DNA of 64,000 nucleotides from assembly GCA_963730325.1 (NCBI GenBank), contig CAVSRC010000019.1:124001-188000 (forward strand), given 5' to 3'. Shown piece by piece: positions 1 to 8,659 of this stretch (within the stretch, counting starts at the first letter, position 1; every line of letters starts with the position of its first letter). The translations under genes and the position numbers were made by a program. Below the pieces are notes generated by a model, which saw only the letters and a program-made list of their open reading frames with translations, was not told the origin of the DNA and did not search any database. The stretch is from CAVSRC01 sp963730325. Its GTDB lineage: Bacteria > Pseudomonadota > Alphaproteobacteria > Rhizobiales > Kaistiaceae.

Positions 1-1
1 G

Positions 2-1777
2 CAGGCGGGGCTGGTCAAGTTCGACTTCCTCGGCCTGAAGACGCTGACCGTGCTCGACGTCGCGGTGAAGCTCATCCGCCGACGCGGCATCGACGTCGAC
101 CTGTCGCGCATCCCGCTCGACGACGCCGCCACCTTCGCCATGCTCCAGCGCGGCGACACGGTGGCGGTGTTCCAGGTTGAAAGTGCCGGCATGCGCCGGG
201 CACTGGTCGACATGAAGCCCGACCGCTTCGAGGACATCGTGGCGCTGGTGGCGCTCTACCGGCCGGGGCCGATGGCCAATATCCCGACCTATTGCGCCCG
301 CAAGCTCGGCAACGAGCCGGTGGTCTACCAGCATCCGGTGCTCAAGCCGATCCTCGAGCCGACCTACGGCATCATCACCTATCAGGAGCAGGTGCAGCAG
401 ATCGCGCGCGACATGGCCGGCTATACGCTGGCGGAGGCCGACCTGCTGCGCCGCGCCATGGGCAAGAAGATCAAGGCCGAGATGGACGCGCAGCGCGGGC
501 GCTTCATGGCCGGCGCGGCGGAGCGCGGCTACAGCGAAGACCTCGCCAACGAGATCTTCGACGCCTGCGCCAAGTTCGCCGAATACGGCTTCAACAAATC
601 GCACTCGGCGCCCTATGCGCTGATCACCTATCAGACGGCCTATCTCAAGGCGAACTACCCGGCCGAGTTCATGGCCGCCTCGCTGACGCTGGACAGCGGC
701 AACACCGACAAGATCTCGGAGTTCCGACGCGAGGCGATGCGGCTCGGCGTGCCGGTGGAGACGCCCTCGGTCAACCGCTGTGGCGTCGAGTTCGACGTCG
801 CCTACGACGCCGACGGCAACGGCCGCATTCTCTATTCTCTTGCCGCGCTCAAGGGCGTCGGCGCCTCCGCCGTGGAGAGCCTGGTGGCGGCGCGCGGCGA
901 CAAACCGTTCCGCGACCTCGCCGATTACGGCCGGCGCATCAACCCGAAGGTCATCAACAAGCGCGTGCTGGAGAGCCTGATCGCGGCAGGCGCGCTGGAC
1001 GAGCTGGAGCCCGACCGGGCGCGGCTGACCGCCGGCGTCGACCGCATCCTCGGCATGGCCAGCCGCCTGCAGGAAAGTGCCGCGGTCGGCCAGGGCGACA
1101 TGTTCGGCGCCACCGAGGACCGCCAGCCGCTGCTGCTGCCGGTGGTCGACCCGTGGCTGGCGGCGGAGAAGCTGAAGCGCGAGCACGACGCGGTCGGCTT
1201 CTATCTCTCCGCCCATCCGCTCGACGAATATGCCGGGGTGCTTGCCAAGATGCGGGTGCAGACATGGGCGGAGTTCGCCCAGTCGGTCCACGCCGGGGCG
1301 ACCGCCGGACGGCTGGCGGCGACCGTCACCGCCAAACAGGAGCGGCGCACGCGCACCGGCAACAAGATGGGCGTGATCCAGCTTTCCGATTCCACCGGCG
1401 CCTTCGAGGCGGTCGCCTTCTCCGAGGAGCTCAACCGCTATCGCGAGCTGCTCGAGCCGGGCCAGTCGGTGGTGGTGCTGGTCAATGCCGAGGACAGGCC
1501 GGAGGGCATCAACATGCGCCTCCAGTCGGTGGAATCCCTCGACCGGGTGATGGCGGGCCTCAAGCAGATCCGCGTCTTCGTGCGCGACGCGGCGCCGCTG
1601 AAGAGCGTCGAGCGCCAGCTCGCCGCCAAGGGCGAGGGCGAGGCGAGCCTCGTGCTGCTGCTCGACGAGGGCAAGCAGGAGGTGGAGATGCGCCTTCCCG
1701 GCCGCTATGCGGTGACGCCGCAGATCGCCTCAGCGCTGCGCGCCGTGCGCGGCGTGGTGCAGGTGGAGCTGGTCTGA
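2..1777 (+). CDS. dnaE: DNA polymerase III alpha subunit, C-terminal part (window starts inside the gene)
   Basis: Replicative polymerase catalytic subunit. The reading frame is open from base 2, so the 5' end lies outside the window; about 591 residues remain. The start reads QAGLVKFDFLGLKTLT, a stretch typical of the DnaE polymerase core, followed by the fingers motif FNKSHSAPYALITYQTAYLK and then the helix-hairpin-helix segment (KVINKRVLESLIAAGALD). The last part holds an OB-fold domain (EQERRTRTGNKMGVIQL-like) and the tail that contacts tau/clamp in this family. No frameshift is seen and the stop is TGA. The first catalytic aspartates and the PHP domain lie upstream of the window. Assignment is by family motifs and is very secure. 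Confidence 0.97.
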   Translation, partial: QAGLVKFDFLGLKTLTVLDVAVKLIRRRGIDVDLSRIPLDDAATFAMLQRGDTVAVFQVESAGMRRALVDMKPDRFEDIVALVALYRPGPMANIPTYCARKLGNEPVVYQHPVLKPILEPTYGIITYQEQVQQIARDMAGYTLAEADLLRRAMGKKIKAEMDAQRGRFMAGAAERGYSEDLANEIFDACAKFAEYGFNKSHSAPYALITYQTAYLKANYPAEFMAASLTLDSGNTDKISEFRREAMRLGVPVETPSVNRCGVEFDVAYDADGNGRILYSLAALKGVGASAVESLVAARGDKPFRDLADYGRRINPKVINKRVLESLIAAGALDELEPDRARLTAGVDRILGMASRLQESAAVGQGDMFGATEDRQPLLLPVVDPWLAAEKLKREHDAVGFYLSAHPLDEYAGVLAKMRVQTWAEFAQSVHAGATAGRLAATVTAKQERRTRTGNKMGVIQLSDSTGAFEAVAFSEELNRYRELLEPGQSVVVLVNAEDRPEGINMRLQSVESLDRVMAGLKQIRVFVRDAAPLKSVERQLAAKGEGEASLVLLLDEGKQEVEMRLPGRYAVTPQIASALRAVRGVVQVELV

Positions 1778-1848
1778 GGGGCCGGTCCCCTTCAAACCTC
1801 CGCGAGGGAACTGGCCTCGCCGGCCCGTTCGCCGCTATGGTGGCGCGC

Positions 1849-2745
1849 ATGATCCGCGCCGCCATCGCCATTGCCGCCGCCGCCCTCGTCGCCACAGCCG
1901 CCGGCGCCGCTTCCGCGGCGGGCTACCGGCTGGCGCCGTTCAAGGACGACCTGTTCAAGTATCCGGCGATCCTGCAGGTGCAGGACGACGGCAATTACGT
2001 CATGGTCGACTACTCCAAGCAGCGCGACCTCTACGGCCGCGACGCGATCGTGGAGAAGAAGGCCAAGGCGGAATATGTCAGCCTGGTCGGCGCGGCGACC
2101 TATTCGTTCAAGGGTGCCGGCGACCGGACGCTGAAATTTATGGGCACCGGCAAGGTGGCGGGCGGCGCCAAGGCGGTCGTCATCTACATCCACGGCATGG
2201 GCGGCAGCCGCGTGCAGGGCGTCAACGAGTGGATGTTCGGCGGCAACTTCAACCGCATCATGAATCTGATGCAGCACAACGACGGGGCCTATCTGTCGCC
2301 GGACTTCTCGGATTTCGGGCCGCAGGGCACCGCCGATATCCGCAACCTCATTCTCGACCAGGCGGCCAAGTCGCCAAACGCCGCGATCTTCATCGCCTGC
2401 GGTTCGTGGGGCGGGGCGATCTGCTGGCAACTGGCCGCCGACCCCAAGGCGGTTCCCCATATTTCCGGCCTGCTGCTGCTCGGCTCCAACCACGACGACC
2501 GCTTCATCACCTCGCCGGCGGTCACCGGCAAGGGCCACCGCTTTCCGGTCTATCTCGGCCACGGTACCGCCGATCCGATCTATGGCTGGAAGGACGAGGT
2601 GACGTTCTACAACCGGGTGCGCGCGGCCGACCCCGGCTATCCGATCAAGTGCGCGATCTTCAACACCGGCGTCCACGGTACGCCCATCCGCATGACCGAC
2701 TGGCGGCTGATCCTGAACTGGATGCTGCAGGTGGGCGGGCACTGA
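1849..2745 (+). CDS. Exported alpha/beta-hydrolase-like protein
   Basis: A 298-residue protein with a clear signal peptide: MIRAAIAIAAAALVATAAGAA-type hydrophobic stretch cleaved near ASAA-GY. The mature part has hydrolase-like landmarks: IYIHGMGGSR (oxyanion-type HG region), ACGSWGGAIC in the position of the nucleophile elbow (GxSxGG), and a late GHGTADPIYG plus NTGVHGTP that could carry the acid and histidine. This suggests a periplasmic esterase or peptidase; the substrate is unknown. ATG at 1849 gives the tighter signal peptide; an in-frame ATG at 1837 is an alternative. It begins 71 bp after dnaE on the same strand and may be read through from it. The family call is inference from motif order only. 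Confidence 0.75.
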   Translation: MIRAAIAIAAAALVATAAGAASAAGYRLAPFKDDLFKYPAILQVQDDGNYVMVDYSKQRDLYGRDAIVEKKAKAEYVSLVGAATYSFKGAGDRTLKFMGTGKVAGGAKAVVIYIHGMGGSRVQGVNEWMFGGNFNRIMNLMQHNDGAYLSPDFSDFGPQGTADIRNLILDQAAKSPNAAIFIACGSWGGAICWQLAADPKAVPHISGLLLLGSNHDDRFITSPAVTGKGHRFPVYLGHGTADPIYGWKDEVTFYNRVRAADPGYPIKCAIFNTGVHGTPIRMTDWRLILNWMLQVGGH

Positions 2746-2790
2746 GGCAAATCTATCACAGCGCGCAGGCGCCGTTCACATACAATCGCC

Positions 2791-2820
2791 TTGACCGTGG
2801 CGCGCGCGCCCATGCAATAT
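2791..2820 (+). promoter_or_regulatory. Possible sigma-70-type promoter for the DUF1402 gene
   Basis: TTGACC at 2791-2796 is followed after 18 bases by CAATAT at 2815-2820, a fair -35/-10 match. The gene start lies about 90 bases downstream. Only the pattern supports it. Confidence 0.35.
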
Positions 2821-2908
2821 CGCCTTATTGCTTATACATGAGAATGGTAGCTGCATCCGGGATGCAGACCGCGCGACGATGCGGTGGCGTGAGAGGCGGA
2901 GTAGCGTC

Positions 2909-3913
2909 ATGGTCCGAGTTCGGTGGGTCGCCGTCGCCCTGGCGCTTGCGCTGACGGTCGGCGCGTCGCCGGCCCCGGCCAAGTCCGACCTCATCGTCGT
3001 TCCCGCGGATTACCACGCCAAGGAACAGCCGCCGGTGGCCGTCCAGTCCTTCCTGCTGACGCTGATGCAGCAGGGCGGCAACTGGGACGACAAATATCGC
3101 CACGTCGTCGATGTGCTCGCCACCGACAAGCACCTGATGGCCAATCTCAAGCGGGCGGCCAAGCTCTACGGTGTCGATCCGGTCGACGTCGCCGGTGCGA
3201 TCGTCGGCGAGCACACCTTCAACATGAATGTCTTCGATACGCTGCAGAGCTACTATGTGAAGGCCCTGCAATACATGAACAACACGTCCCTGACCTTCCA
3301 GTACCAGGGAGAACTCGCCAAGGATTTCTTCAAGCGCCCGCAATTCGCGCCCTGCGAGGCGATGGAGCGCAACTACGACAAGTGGGACTGCCGCGAGACC
3401 GTTTGGAACCGCCAGTTCGCCGGCAAGGGCGTCGGCGGCAAGGGCTGGCCTGCGACGCGGCTGAACCGGGTGTTCTTCGCGCCGGCCCATGCCGGCCAGA
3501 CCTTCGGCGTCGGCCAGATCGGCCCGATCGTCGCGCTCAGCGTTACCGATCTCGTCCACCGCAAGAGCGGGTTCCCGCTGCTTTCCATCGACAACGCGCC
3601 GCAGGTGTTCTCGCAGATCATGAGCCCGGACGCCTCGATGCACTACATCGCCGCCTCCATCCGCATCTCGATCGACAACTACAAGCGGATCGCCGGCTTC
3701 GACATTTCGCAGAACGCCGGGATCGTCGCCACGCTCTACAATCTCGGCGATTCCGCCACCCGCGCCCAAGATCTCAAGGCGATCAACGACCAGCGCGCCA
3801 AGCAGGGCCTGCCGCCGCAATGGCCGCAGGAGAATTTCTACGGCTGGTTCATCAACGAGAAGGTCGGCGAACTGCGCAGGATGGTGAACGGCGAGGCGAT
3901 TTCGCAGCGCTGA
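2909..3913 (+). CDS. DUF1402 family exported protein
   Basis: A 334-residue protein with a signal peptide (hydrophobic stretch VAVALALALTVGASPAPA). The mature part matches what I recall of the rhizobial DUF1402 family: IVGEHTFNMNVFDTLQSYYVKAL, RRPQFAPC-like KRPQFAPC, FGVGQIGPI, and a C-terminal NFYGWFINEKV. The GEHT glutamate followed by AGQTFGVGQ resembles a lysozyme-like/lytic transglycosylase arrangement, but that is only my inference; the family has no function I know of. ATG 2909 is preceded by GAGAGGCGGAG, a fair ribosome binding site. Neighbours give no functional clue. The protein is expected to be periplasmic. Confidence 0.8.
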   Translation: MVRVRWVAVALALALTVGASPAPAKSDLIVVPADYHAKEQPPVAVQSFLLTLMQQGGNWDDKYRHVVDVLATDKHLMANLKRAAKLYGVDPVDVAGAIVGEHTFNMNVFDTLQSYYVKALQYMNNTSLTFQYQGELAKDFFKRPQFAPCEAMERNYDKWDCRETVWNRQFAGKGVGGKGWPATRLNRVFFAPAHAGQTFGVGQIGPIVALSVTDLVHRKSGFPLLSIDNAPQVFSQIMSPDASMHYIAASIRISIDNYKRIAGFDISQNAGIVATLYNLGDSATRAQDLKAINDQRAKQGLPPQWPQENFYGWFINEKVGELRRMVNGEAISQR

Positions 3914-4056
3914 GCGGCCGGCCGCCATTCCCGACCCCGGACCGATCCTCCGCGCGCTGCCAGGCGCATGGTCACGTGCCGCGCGCAACAGTGTGAATTG
4001 CCCTGCCGCGTTGGCGCCGACCATAAACGCGCACGACCAAAGCGAGGGAGGCAACG

Positions 4057-4809
4057 ATGGCGGTTCTGTCCGACAAGCAGCAAGCGCTCTGCGCGGAAAA
4101 TCCGTTCGACTTTTCCGGGCTGAAGGCGGCCTTCGTCAATTGCACGCTGAAGCCATCGCCGGAAGTATCGAACACCGAGGGGCTGATGGCCATGTCGGCG
4201 GCCATCATGCGCAAGGCCGGCGTCGCGGTGACCGATATCCGCCTGGTCGATCACAGGATCGCCTTCGGCGTCTATCCCGACATGACCGAGCACGGCTTCA
4301 GCGAGGACGACTGGCCGAAGACGATCTGGCCGGTCATCCACGAGGCCGACATTCTGGTGGTCGGCACGCCGATCTGGCTCGGCCAGATGTCGGCGGTCGC
4401 CAAGCTCCTGATCGAGCGGCTCTACGCCATGTCGGCCATGCTCAACGACAAGGGCCAGTGGATCTACTACGGCAAGGCCGGCGGCTGCGTGGTCACCGGC
4501 AACGAGGACGGCGTCAAGCACTGCGCCATGGAGATCCTCTATGCGCTGCAGCATGTCGGCTATGTCATCCCGCCCCAGGCCGATTGCGGCTGGATCGGCG
4601 ATATCGGGCCGGGGCCGTCCTATCTCGACGCGGGATCGGGGGGACCGGAGAACGAGTTCACCCAGCGCAACACGACCTTCATGACCTGGAACCTGATGCA
4701 CATGGCGCGGCTCCTGCGCGATGCCGGCGGCTTCCCGGTCCACGGCAACCAGAGGGAGCTGTGGGACGCCGGCTGCCGCTTCGACTATCCGAACCCGGAA
4801 TACCGGTAG
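4057..4809 (+). CDS. NADPH-dependent FMN reductase / flavodoxin-fold protein
   Basis: 250 residues. After a roughly 20-residue N-terminal extension, AAFVNCTLKPSPEVSNTEGL fits the first strand and FMN-phosphate loop of flavodoxin-fold NAD(P)H:FMN or quinone reductases. GTPIWLGQMSAVAKLLIERL is the second conserved loop over the isoalloxazine ring, and GCVVTGNEDGVKHCAMEIL the third. It is probably a cytoplasmic flavoprotein; the substrate cannot be told. ATG 4057 follows GCGAGGGAGGCAACG, a strong ribosome binding site. It stands alone between the DUF1402 gene and the rpsB leader. Confidence 0.8.
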   Translation: MAVLSDKQQALCAENPFDFSGLKAAFVNCTLKPSPEVSNTEGLMAMSAAIMRKAGVAVTDIRLVDHRIAFGVYPDMTEHGFSEDDWPKTIWPVIHEADILVVGTPIWLGQMSAVAKLLIERLYAMSAMLNDKGQWIYYGKAGGCVVTGNEDGVKHCAMEILYALQHVGYVIPPQADCGWIGDIGPGPSYLDAGSGGPENEFTQRNTTFMTWNLMHMARLLRDAGGFPVHGNQRELWDAGCRFDYPNPEYR

Positions 4810-4851
4810 GGCGGCGGCCTGGACGGCGGGGGCGGGCCGGCTGGCCCTCCC

Positions 4852-4880
4852 TTGCTTTCGGCCAATCATCCCCATATAAG
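4852..4880 (+). promoter_or_regulatory. Likely rpsB-tsf promoter
   Basis: TTGCTT at 4852-4857 and TATAAG at 4875-4880 are separated by 17 bases. It lies about 130 bases before the rpsB start, leaving a long leader as is usual for rpsB. No S2 binding element was verified. Confidence 0.5.
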
Positions 4881-5008
4881 GCGCTCCATCTCACACGCGG
4901 GGTTCGGGTCAATCGGCCGCCTCAGTCGGGCGAACGACCCTTCCGGTGTCCTTGATCTCAAGGGCTCAACCCCCGCGGCGGCAGAACCGGTAAAGGAGCA
5001 AGGTAGTC

Positions 5009-6139
5009 ATGGCACTGCCCGAATATTCCATGCGTCAGCTGCTCGAGGCTGGCGTTCATTTCGGCCACCAGAAGCATCGCTGGAACCCCAAGATGGCCGA
5101 GTACATCTTCGGGGTGCGCAACAACATCCACATCATCGACCTCGCCCAGACGGTGCCCATGCTGCACCGGGCGCTGGAGATGGTGAGCGACGTCGTGGCC
5201 GGCGGCGGGCGGGTGCTGTTCGTCGGCACCAAGCGCCAGGCGGCGGAGCCGCTGACGGCGGCGGCCAAGCGCTCGGCCCAGTACTACGTCAACGCGCGCT
5301 GGCTCGGCGGCATGCTGACCAACTGGAAGACCATCTCGCGCTCCATCCAGCGCCTGCGCGAACTGGAGACGGTGTTCGCCGGCGAGGCCCAGGGCCTCAC
5401 CAAGAAAGAGCGGCTGATGCTCACGCGCGAGAAGGACAAGCTGGAGAAGGCGCTCGGCGGCATCAAGGACATGGGCGGCACGCCCGACCTCTTGTTCGTC
5501 ATCGACACCAACAAGGAGGCGATCGCCATCCAGGAGGCGAACCGCCTCAACATCCCGGTGGTGGCGATCGTCGATTCCAACTGCGACCCGGACAACATCG
5601 CCTTTCCGATTCCCGGAAACGACGACGCCGGCCGTGCGATCACGCTCTACTGCGACCTCATCGCCAAGGCGGCGATCGACGGCATCGGCCGCGCCCAGGG
5701 CGATGCCGGCATCGACATCGGCGCTCAGGAAGTGGTGCCGGAGGAGCCGGCGGTGCTCGAACCGGCGGCCGAGGGGGCGATCCTCGAACCGGTGGGCGAG
5801 GCTGCTGCTGCCGAAGGCGACGTCGACATGAGCGCCGCCGAAGCGCTGGAGCCGCAGGCACGCGATACCGGCAAGGGCGCCAAGGCGGCGGCCGCACCGG
5901 CAGAGCCGGTCGAACCGCTGTTCACGCCGCCCGAGGGCGAGCCCGACGACCTCAAGAAGATTTCGGGGGTCGGTCCGGTGCTCGAGCGCAAGCTCAAGGA
6001 ACTCGGCGTCACCCGCTTCGACCAGGTGGCGAACTTCTCCGACGAGGACATCGCCAAGGTGGACGACGCCCTGAACTTCAAGGGCCGCATTATGCGCGAC
6101 GACTGGATCGGGCAGGCAAAGACCCTGGCCGGCGGCTAG
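5009..6139 (+). CDS. rpsB: 30S ribosomal protein S2 with long C-terminal HhH extension
   Basis: Ribosomal protein S2 of the small subunit. Residues 1-235 or so are canonical S2: ALPEYSMRQLLEAGVHFGHQ, HHRWNPKM-like KHRWNPKMAEYIFG, and GTPDLLFVIDTNKEAIAIQEA. The chain is 376 residues against about 240-255 for ordinary S2. Residues ~236-310 are an acidic, Ala/Glu/Pro-rich linker, and ~311-376 form a small helix-hairpin-helix domain (DDLKKISGVGPVLERKLKEL, then GRIMRDDWIGQA). Related tails occur on other alphaproteobacterial proteins such as L21 and NuoE. ATG follows GGAGCAAGG. tsf follows after 39 bases, the classical rpsB-tsf operon. Confidence 0.97.
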   Translation: MALPEYSMRQLLEAGVHFGHQKHRWNPKMAEYIFGVRNNIHIIDLAQTVPMLHRALEMVSDVVAGGGRVLFVGTKRQAAEPLTAAAKRSAQYYVNARWLGGMLTNWKTISRSIQRLRELETVFAGEAQGLTKKERLMLTREKDKLEKALGGIKDMGGTPDLLFVIDTNKEAIAIQEANRLNIPVVAIVDSNCDPDNIAFPIPGNDDAGRAITLYCDLIAKAAIDGIGRAQGDAGIDIGAQEVVPEEPAVLEPAAEGAILEPVGEAAAAEGDVDMSAAEALEPQARDTGKGAKAAAAPAEPVEPLFTPPEGEPDDLKKISGVGPVLERKLKELGVTRFDQVANFSDEDIAKVDDALNFKGRIMRDDWIGQAKTLAGG

Positions 6140-6178
6140 GGATTCCGGCCGCCCGGCCGCGATACAAGGATTAAGGAC

Positions 6179-7102
6179 ATGAACATCACCGCGGGAATGG
6201 TGAAGCAACTGCGCGACCAGACGGGCGCGGGCATGATGGACTGCAAGGCGGCGCTCACCGAGACCAAGGGCGAACTGGAAGCCGCCGTCGACTGGCTGCG
6301 CACCAAGGGGCTCGCCAAGGCCGCCAAGAAGGCCGGCCGGGTGGCCGCCGAAGGTCTGGTGGCGGTCGTCTCGGAAGGCACGCGCGCGGTCATGATCGAG
6401 CTCAATTCGGAGACCGATTTCGTCGCCCGTAACGCCGACTTCCAGGCGCTGGCCGCCGCCATCGCCAAGACGGCGCTCGGCACCGACGGTTCGCTCGACG
6501 CGGTTGCCGCGGCCAAGATGGCCTCCGGCAACTCGGTCGAGGACGAGATCAAGGCGGCCATCGCCACCATCGGCGAGAACATCGCGCTCAGGCGCAGCGC
6601 CATGGTGTCGGTGAAGGAGGGCGCGGTGGCGAGCTACGTCCACAGCGCCGTCGCTCCCGGCCTCGGCAAGATCGGCGTCATCGTCGGGCTGGAATCGTCC
6701 GGCAAGGCCGACACGCTGGCTGAGATCGGTCGGCAGATCGCCATGCACGTCGCCGCCGCGGCGCCGCTGGCGGTGCGCACCGACGAACTCGACCAGGCGG
6801 TGGTCGAGCGCGAGAAGGCGATCTTCGCCGAGCAGGCGCGCGAATCCGGCAAGCCGGAGGCGATCATCGAGAAGATGGTCGAGGGCCGCCTGCGCAAGTT
6901 CTACGAGGAGGTCGTGCTGTTGTCGCAGACCTTCGTCGTCGACACCGAGAAGACGGTGGAGCAGGCGGTGAAGGCGGCCGAGGCAGAGGCCGGCAGCGCC
7001 GTCACGGTGACCGAGTTCGTCTGCTTCCGGCTGGGCGAGGGCGTCGAGAAGGCGGAAAGCGACTTCGCGGCGGAAGTCGCCGCGGCGGCCGGCACCGGCT
7101 AG
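6179..7102 (+). CDS. tsf: Elongation factor Ts
   Basis: Guanine nucleotide exchange factor for EF-Tu. 307 residues, the normal length. The N-terminal UBA-like domain has RDQTGAGMMDCKAAL with the conserved TGAG, followed by the Lys/Ala-rich KGLAKAAKKAGRVAAEG. The core exchange region contains ELNSETDFVARN, a family signature. ATG at 6179 follows AAGGATTAAGGAC. It is co-transcribed with rpsB and ends in a strong intrinsic terminator. Confidence 0.98.
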   Translation: MNITAGMVKQLRDQTGAGMMDCKAALTETKGELEAAVDWLRTKGLAKAAKKAGRVAAEGLVAVVSEGTRAVMIELNSETDFVARNADFQALAAAIAKTALGTDGSLDAVAAAKMASGNSVEDEIKAAIATIGENIALRRSAMVSVKEGAVASYVHSAVAPGLGKIGVIVGLESSGKADTLAEIGRQIAMHVAAAAPLAVRTDELDQAVVEREKAIFAEQARESGKPEAIIEKMVEGRLRKFYEEVVLLSQTFVVDTEKTVEQAVKAAEAEAGSAVTVTEFVCFRLGEGVEKAESDFAAEVAAAAGTG

Positions 7103-7130
7103 ACCGGCACCGCCAAGCCAAGGACAAGAG

Positions 7131-7167
7131 AGGCCCGGACGGGGATGCCCGTCCGGGCCTTTCGTTT
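7131..7167 (+). terminator. Intrinsic terminator after tsf
   Basis: A perfect 13-bp stem (AGGCCCGGACGGG and its complement) with the 4-base loop GATG, followed by TTCGTTT. It ends the rpsB-tsf transcript. Confidence 0.9.
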
Positions 7168-7333
7168 GCGGCAAGTCGCCGTTTGACACCCTCCGGCCGA
7201 ACCGGCTTAGATGCTTGAGTCTGTGGCCGGACGGGGGCGTTCGAACCCCTGCGGTGTCACGCAACGGGGGCGGGTCGATCGGGGTCTTGTTGCCGTTTGG
7301 CGTTGCTTTCGGCAGTCTTGTGGGGTTGGGGTC

Positions 7334-8548
7334 ATGCCGGAGCTGAATTGGGCCGCGGGAGCGGCCATCGCCGTTCGTATCGTGTCGGCCGCAGCCACCG
7401 GGCTTTGGCTCTCGGTCGCCGCCCATGCGGGCGGCTACGACACCGGCGAGCGCGACTGGGACTTCCTCTTCCAGCAGGACGATTTCGCCGCCGAAGCGCA
7501 GACGCGCTATGTCGACCCGCTGCGCACGCTGAAGACCGTGACGGGCACCGGCGCGCTCATCGGCGGCCAGACGGCGAGCAATGTGCGCGAAGCCGAGGCG
7601 TTCTCGGTCGAGCGCTTCAGCATCATGGCGCGCCTGATGCCGGGCCTCCGCTGCATGGGCAGCTATCGCCAGCCCTTCGAGGGCCATGCCGACTACGGCA
7701 TGTGGTTCGCCGCCGCCTCGGCCACCGAACAGCACTTCACCTCAGAGGATTACGGGCTCACCTGCGCGGTCTCGGTGCCGGCCGGCATGGGCCAGTTGCT
7801 GTTCATCGGCGGCGCCTCCTATCAGACGATCAACTACGAGCTGCTTCAGAATTTCGGCTTCCCGTTCGGTGCGGCGTCGACGAATGTCGGCGACGACGGC
7901 GTCGGCTGGCGCGCCGGCATCGGCTACGAAATTCCGCAATACGCGCTGCGCGCCACGCTGATCTACAATTCGGCCATCGGCTACGACATGACCGGCACGG
8001 GCACCAATCTGGCGTTCGGCGCCTATAGCGGTCCGCTCGTCGGCTCGATCACCATGCCGCAATCGATCGAACTCAGGGCGCAATCGGGCATCGCGCCGGG
8101 GTGGCTGGCCTTCGGTTCGATCAAATGGACGAATTGGGGCGTCGACCAGGACATGCCGCTGTGCGCGCCGGGGGCGGCGTCCTGCATCACGGGTTTCACT
8201 GCGCCGAGCGCCCTGACGCTGCTGTGGAAGGACAGCTGGACGGTCACGCTGGGCGCCGCGCACCAGTTCAACGCGCTGTTCTCGCTTGCCGGCAGCCTCA
8301 CCTGGGACCAGGGGGCGAGCCAGGGCTTCACCTCGCAGACCGACACCTGGACCGCAAATCTGACCGGCGTATGGACGCCGAACAAGCAGTTCGAGTTCCG
8401 CTTCGGCGGCTCGCTCGGGGTGCTGACCGGCGGGTACCTCAGCACCACGATGCTGCCCGGCGGCGTCCCCAACGCGGTCGGCTACACCGCCACATTCGGC
8501 GACGATCTGGTCTATGCGGTGAACGCCTCCGCCGCGCTCCACTACTGA
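7334..8548 (+). CDS. FadL/OmpP1-type outer membrane transport protein
   Basis: A 404-residue exported protein. A signal peptide runs to about residue 32 (LWLSVAAHAGG). The rest is aromatic- and glycine-rich with alternating hydrophobic strands (LRATLIYNSAIGYDMTG, QFEFRFGGSLGVLTGG) and ends in ALHY, with an aromatic C-terminal residue as in outer membrane barrels. SIELRAQSGIAPGWLAFGSI followed by WTNW is typical of the FadL (OmpP1/TodX) long-chain fatty acid/hydrophobe channel family. The usual N-terminal NPA box of FadL is not evident. ATG 7334 puts the signal peptide correctly. It sits between tsf and pyrH, which normally adjoin; the tsf terminator implies its own promoter, probably in 7168-7330. 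Confidence 0.75.
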   Translation: MPELNWAAGAAIAVRIVSAAATGLWLSVAAHAGGYDTGERDWDFLFQQDDFAAEAQTRYVDPLRTLKTVTGTGALIGGQTASNVREAEAFSVERFSIMARLMPGLRCMGSYRQPFEGHADYGMWFAAASATEQHFTSEDYGLTCAVSVPAGMGQLLFIGGASYQTINYELLQNFGFPFGAASTNVGDDGVGWRAGIGYEIPQYALRATLIYNSAIGYDMTGTGTNLAFGAYSGPLVGSITMPQSIELRAQSGIAPGWLAFGSIKWTNWGVDQDMPLCAPGAASCITGFTAPSALTLLWKDSWTVTLGAAHQFNALFSLAGSLTWDQGASQGFTSQTDTWTANLTGVWTPNKQFEFRFGGSLGVLTGGYLSTTMLPGGVPNAVGYTATFGDDLVYAVNASAALHY

Positions 8549-8659
8549 GCGGTGTCGCGCGGGCGGTGCGGATCGGCGGAGGCCGGCCTGCGGCCGTGAC
8601 AGGTCACCGGCCATCGTGTATCCCGATGGCGGTTTTCCAACGTTTCCCGAGTCGCAACC

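Noticed and set aside
4958..7735. Long open frame on the minus strand (925 codons) opposite rpsB-tsf
   Set aside because: It is the antisense shadow of GC-rich genes with strong third-position bias; composition is Arg/His/Asp-rich without motifs, and rpsB and tsf are certain.
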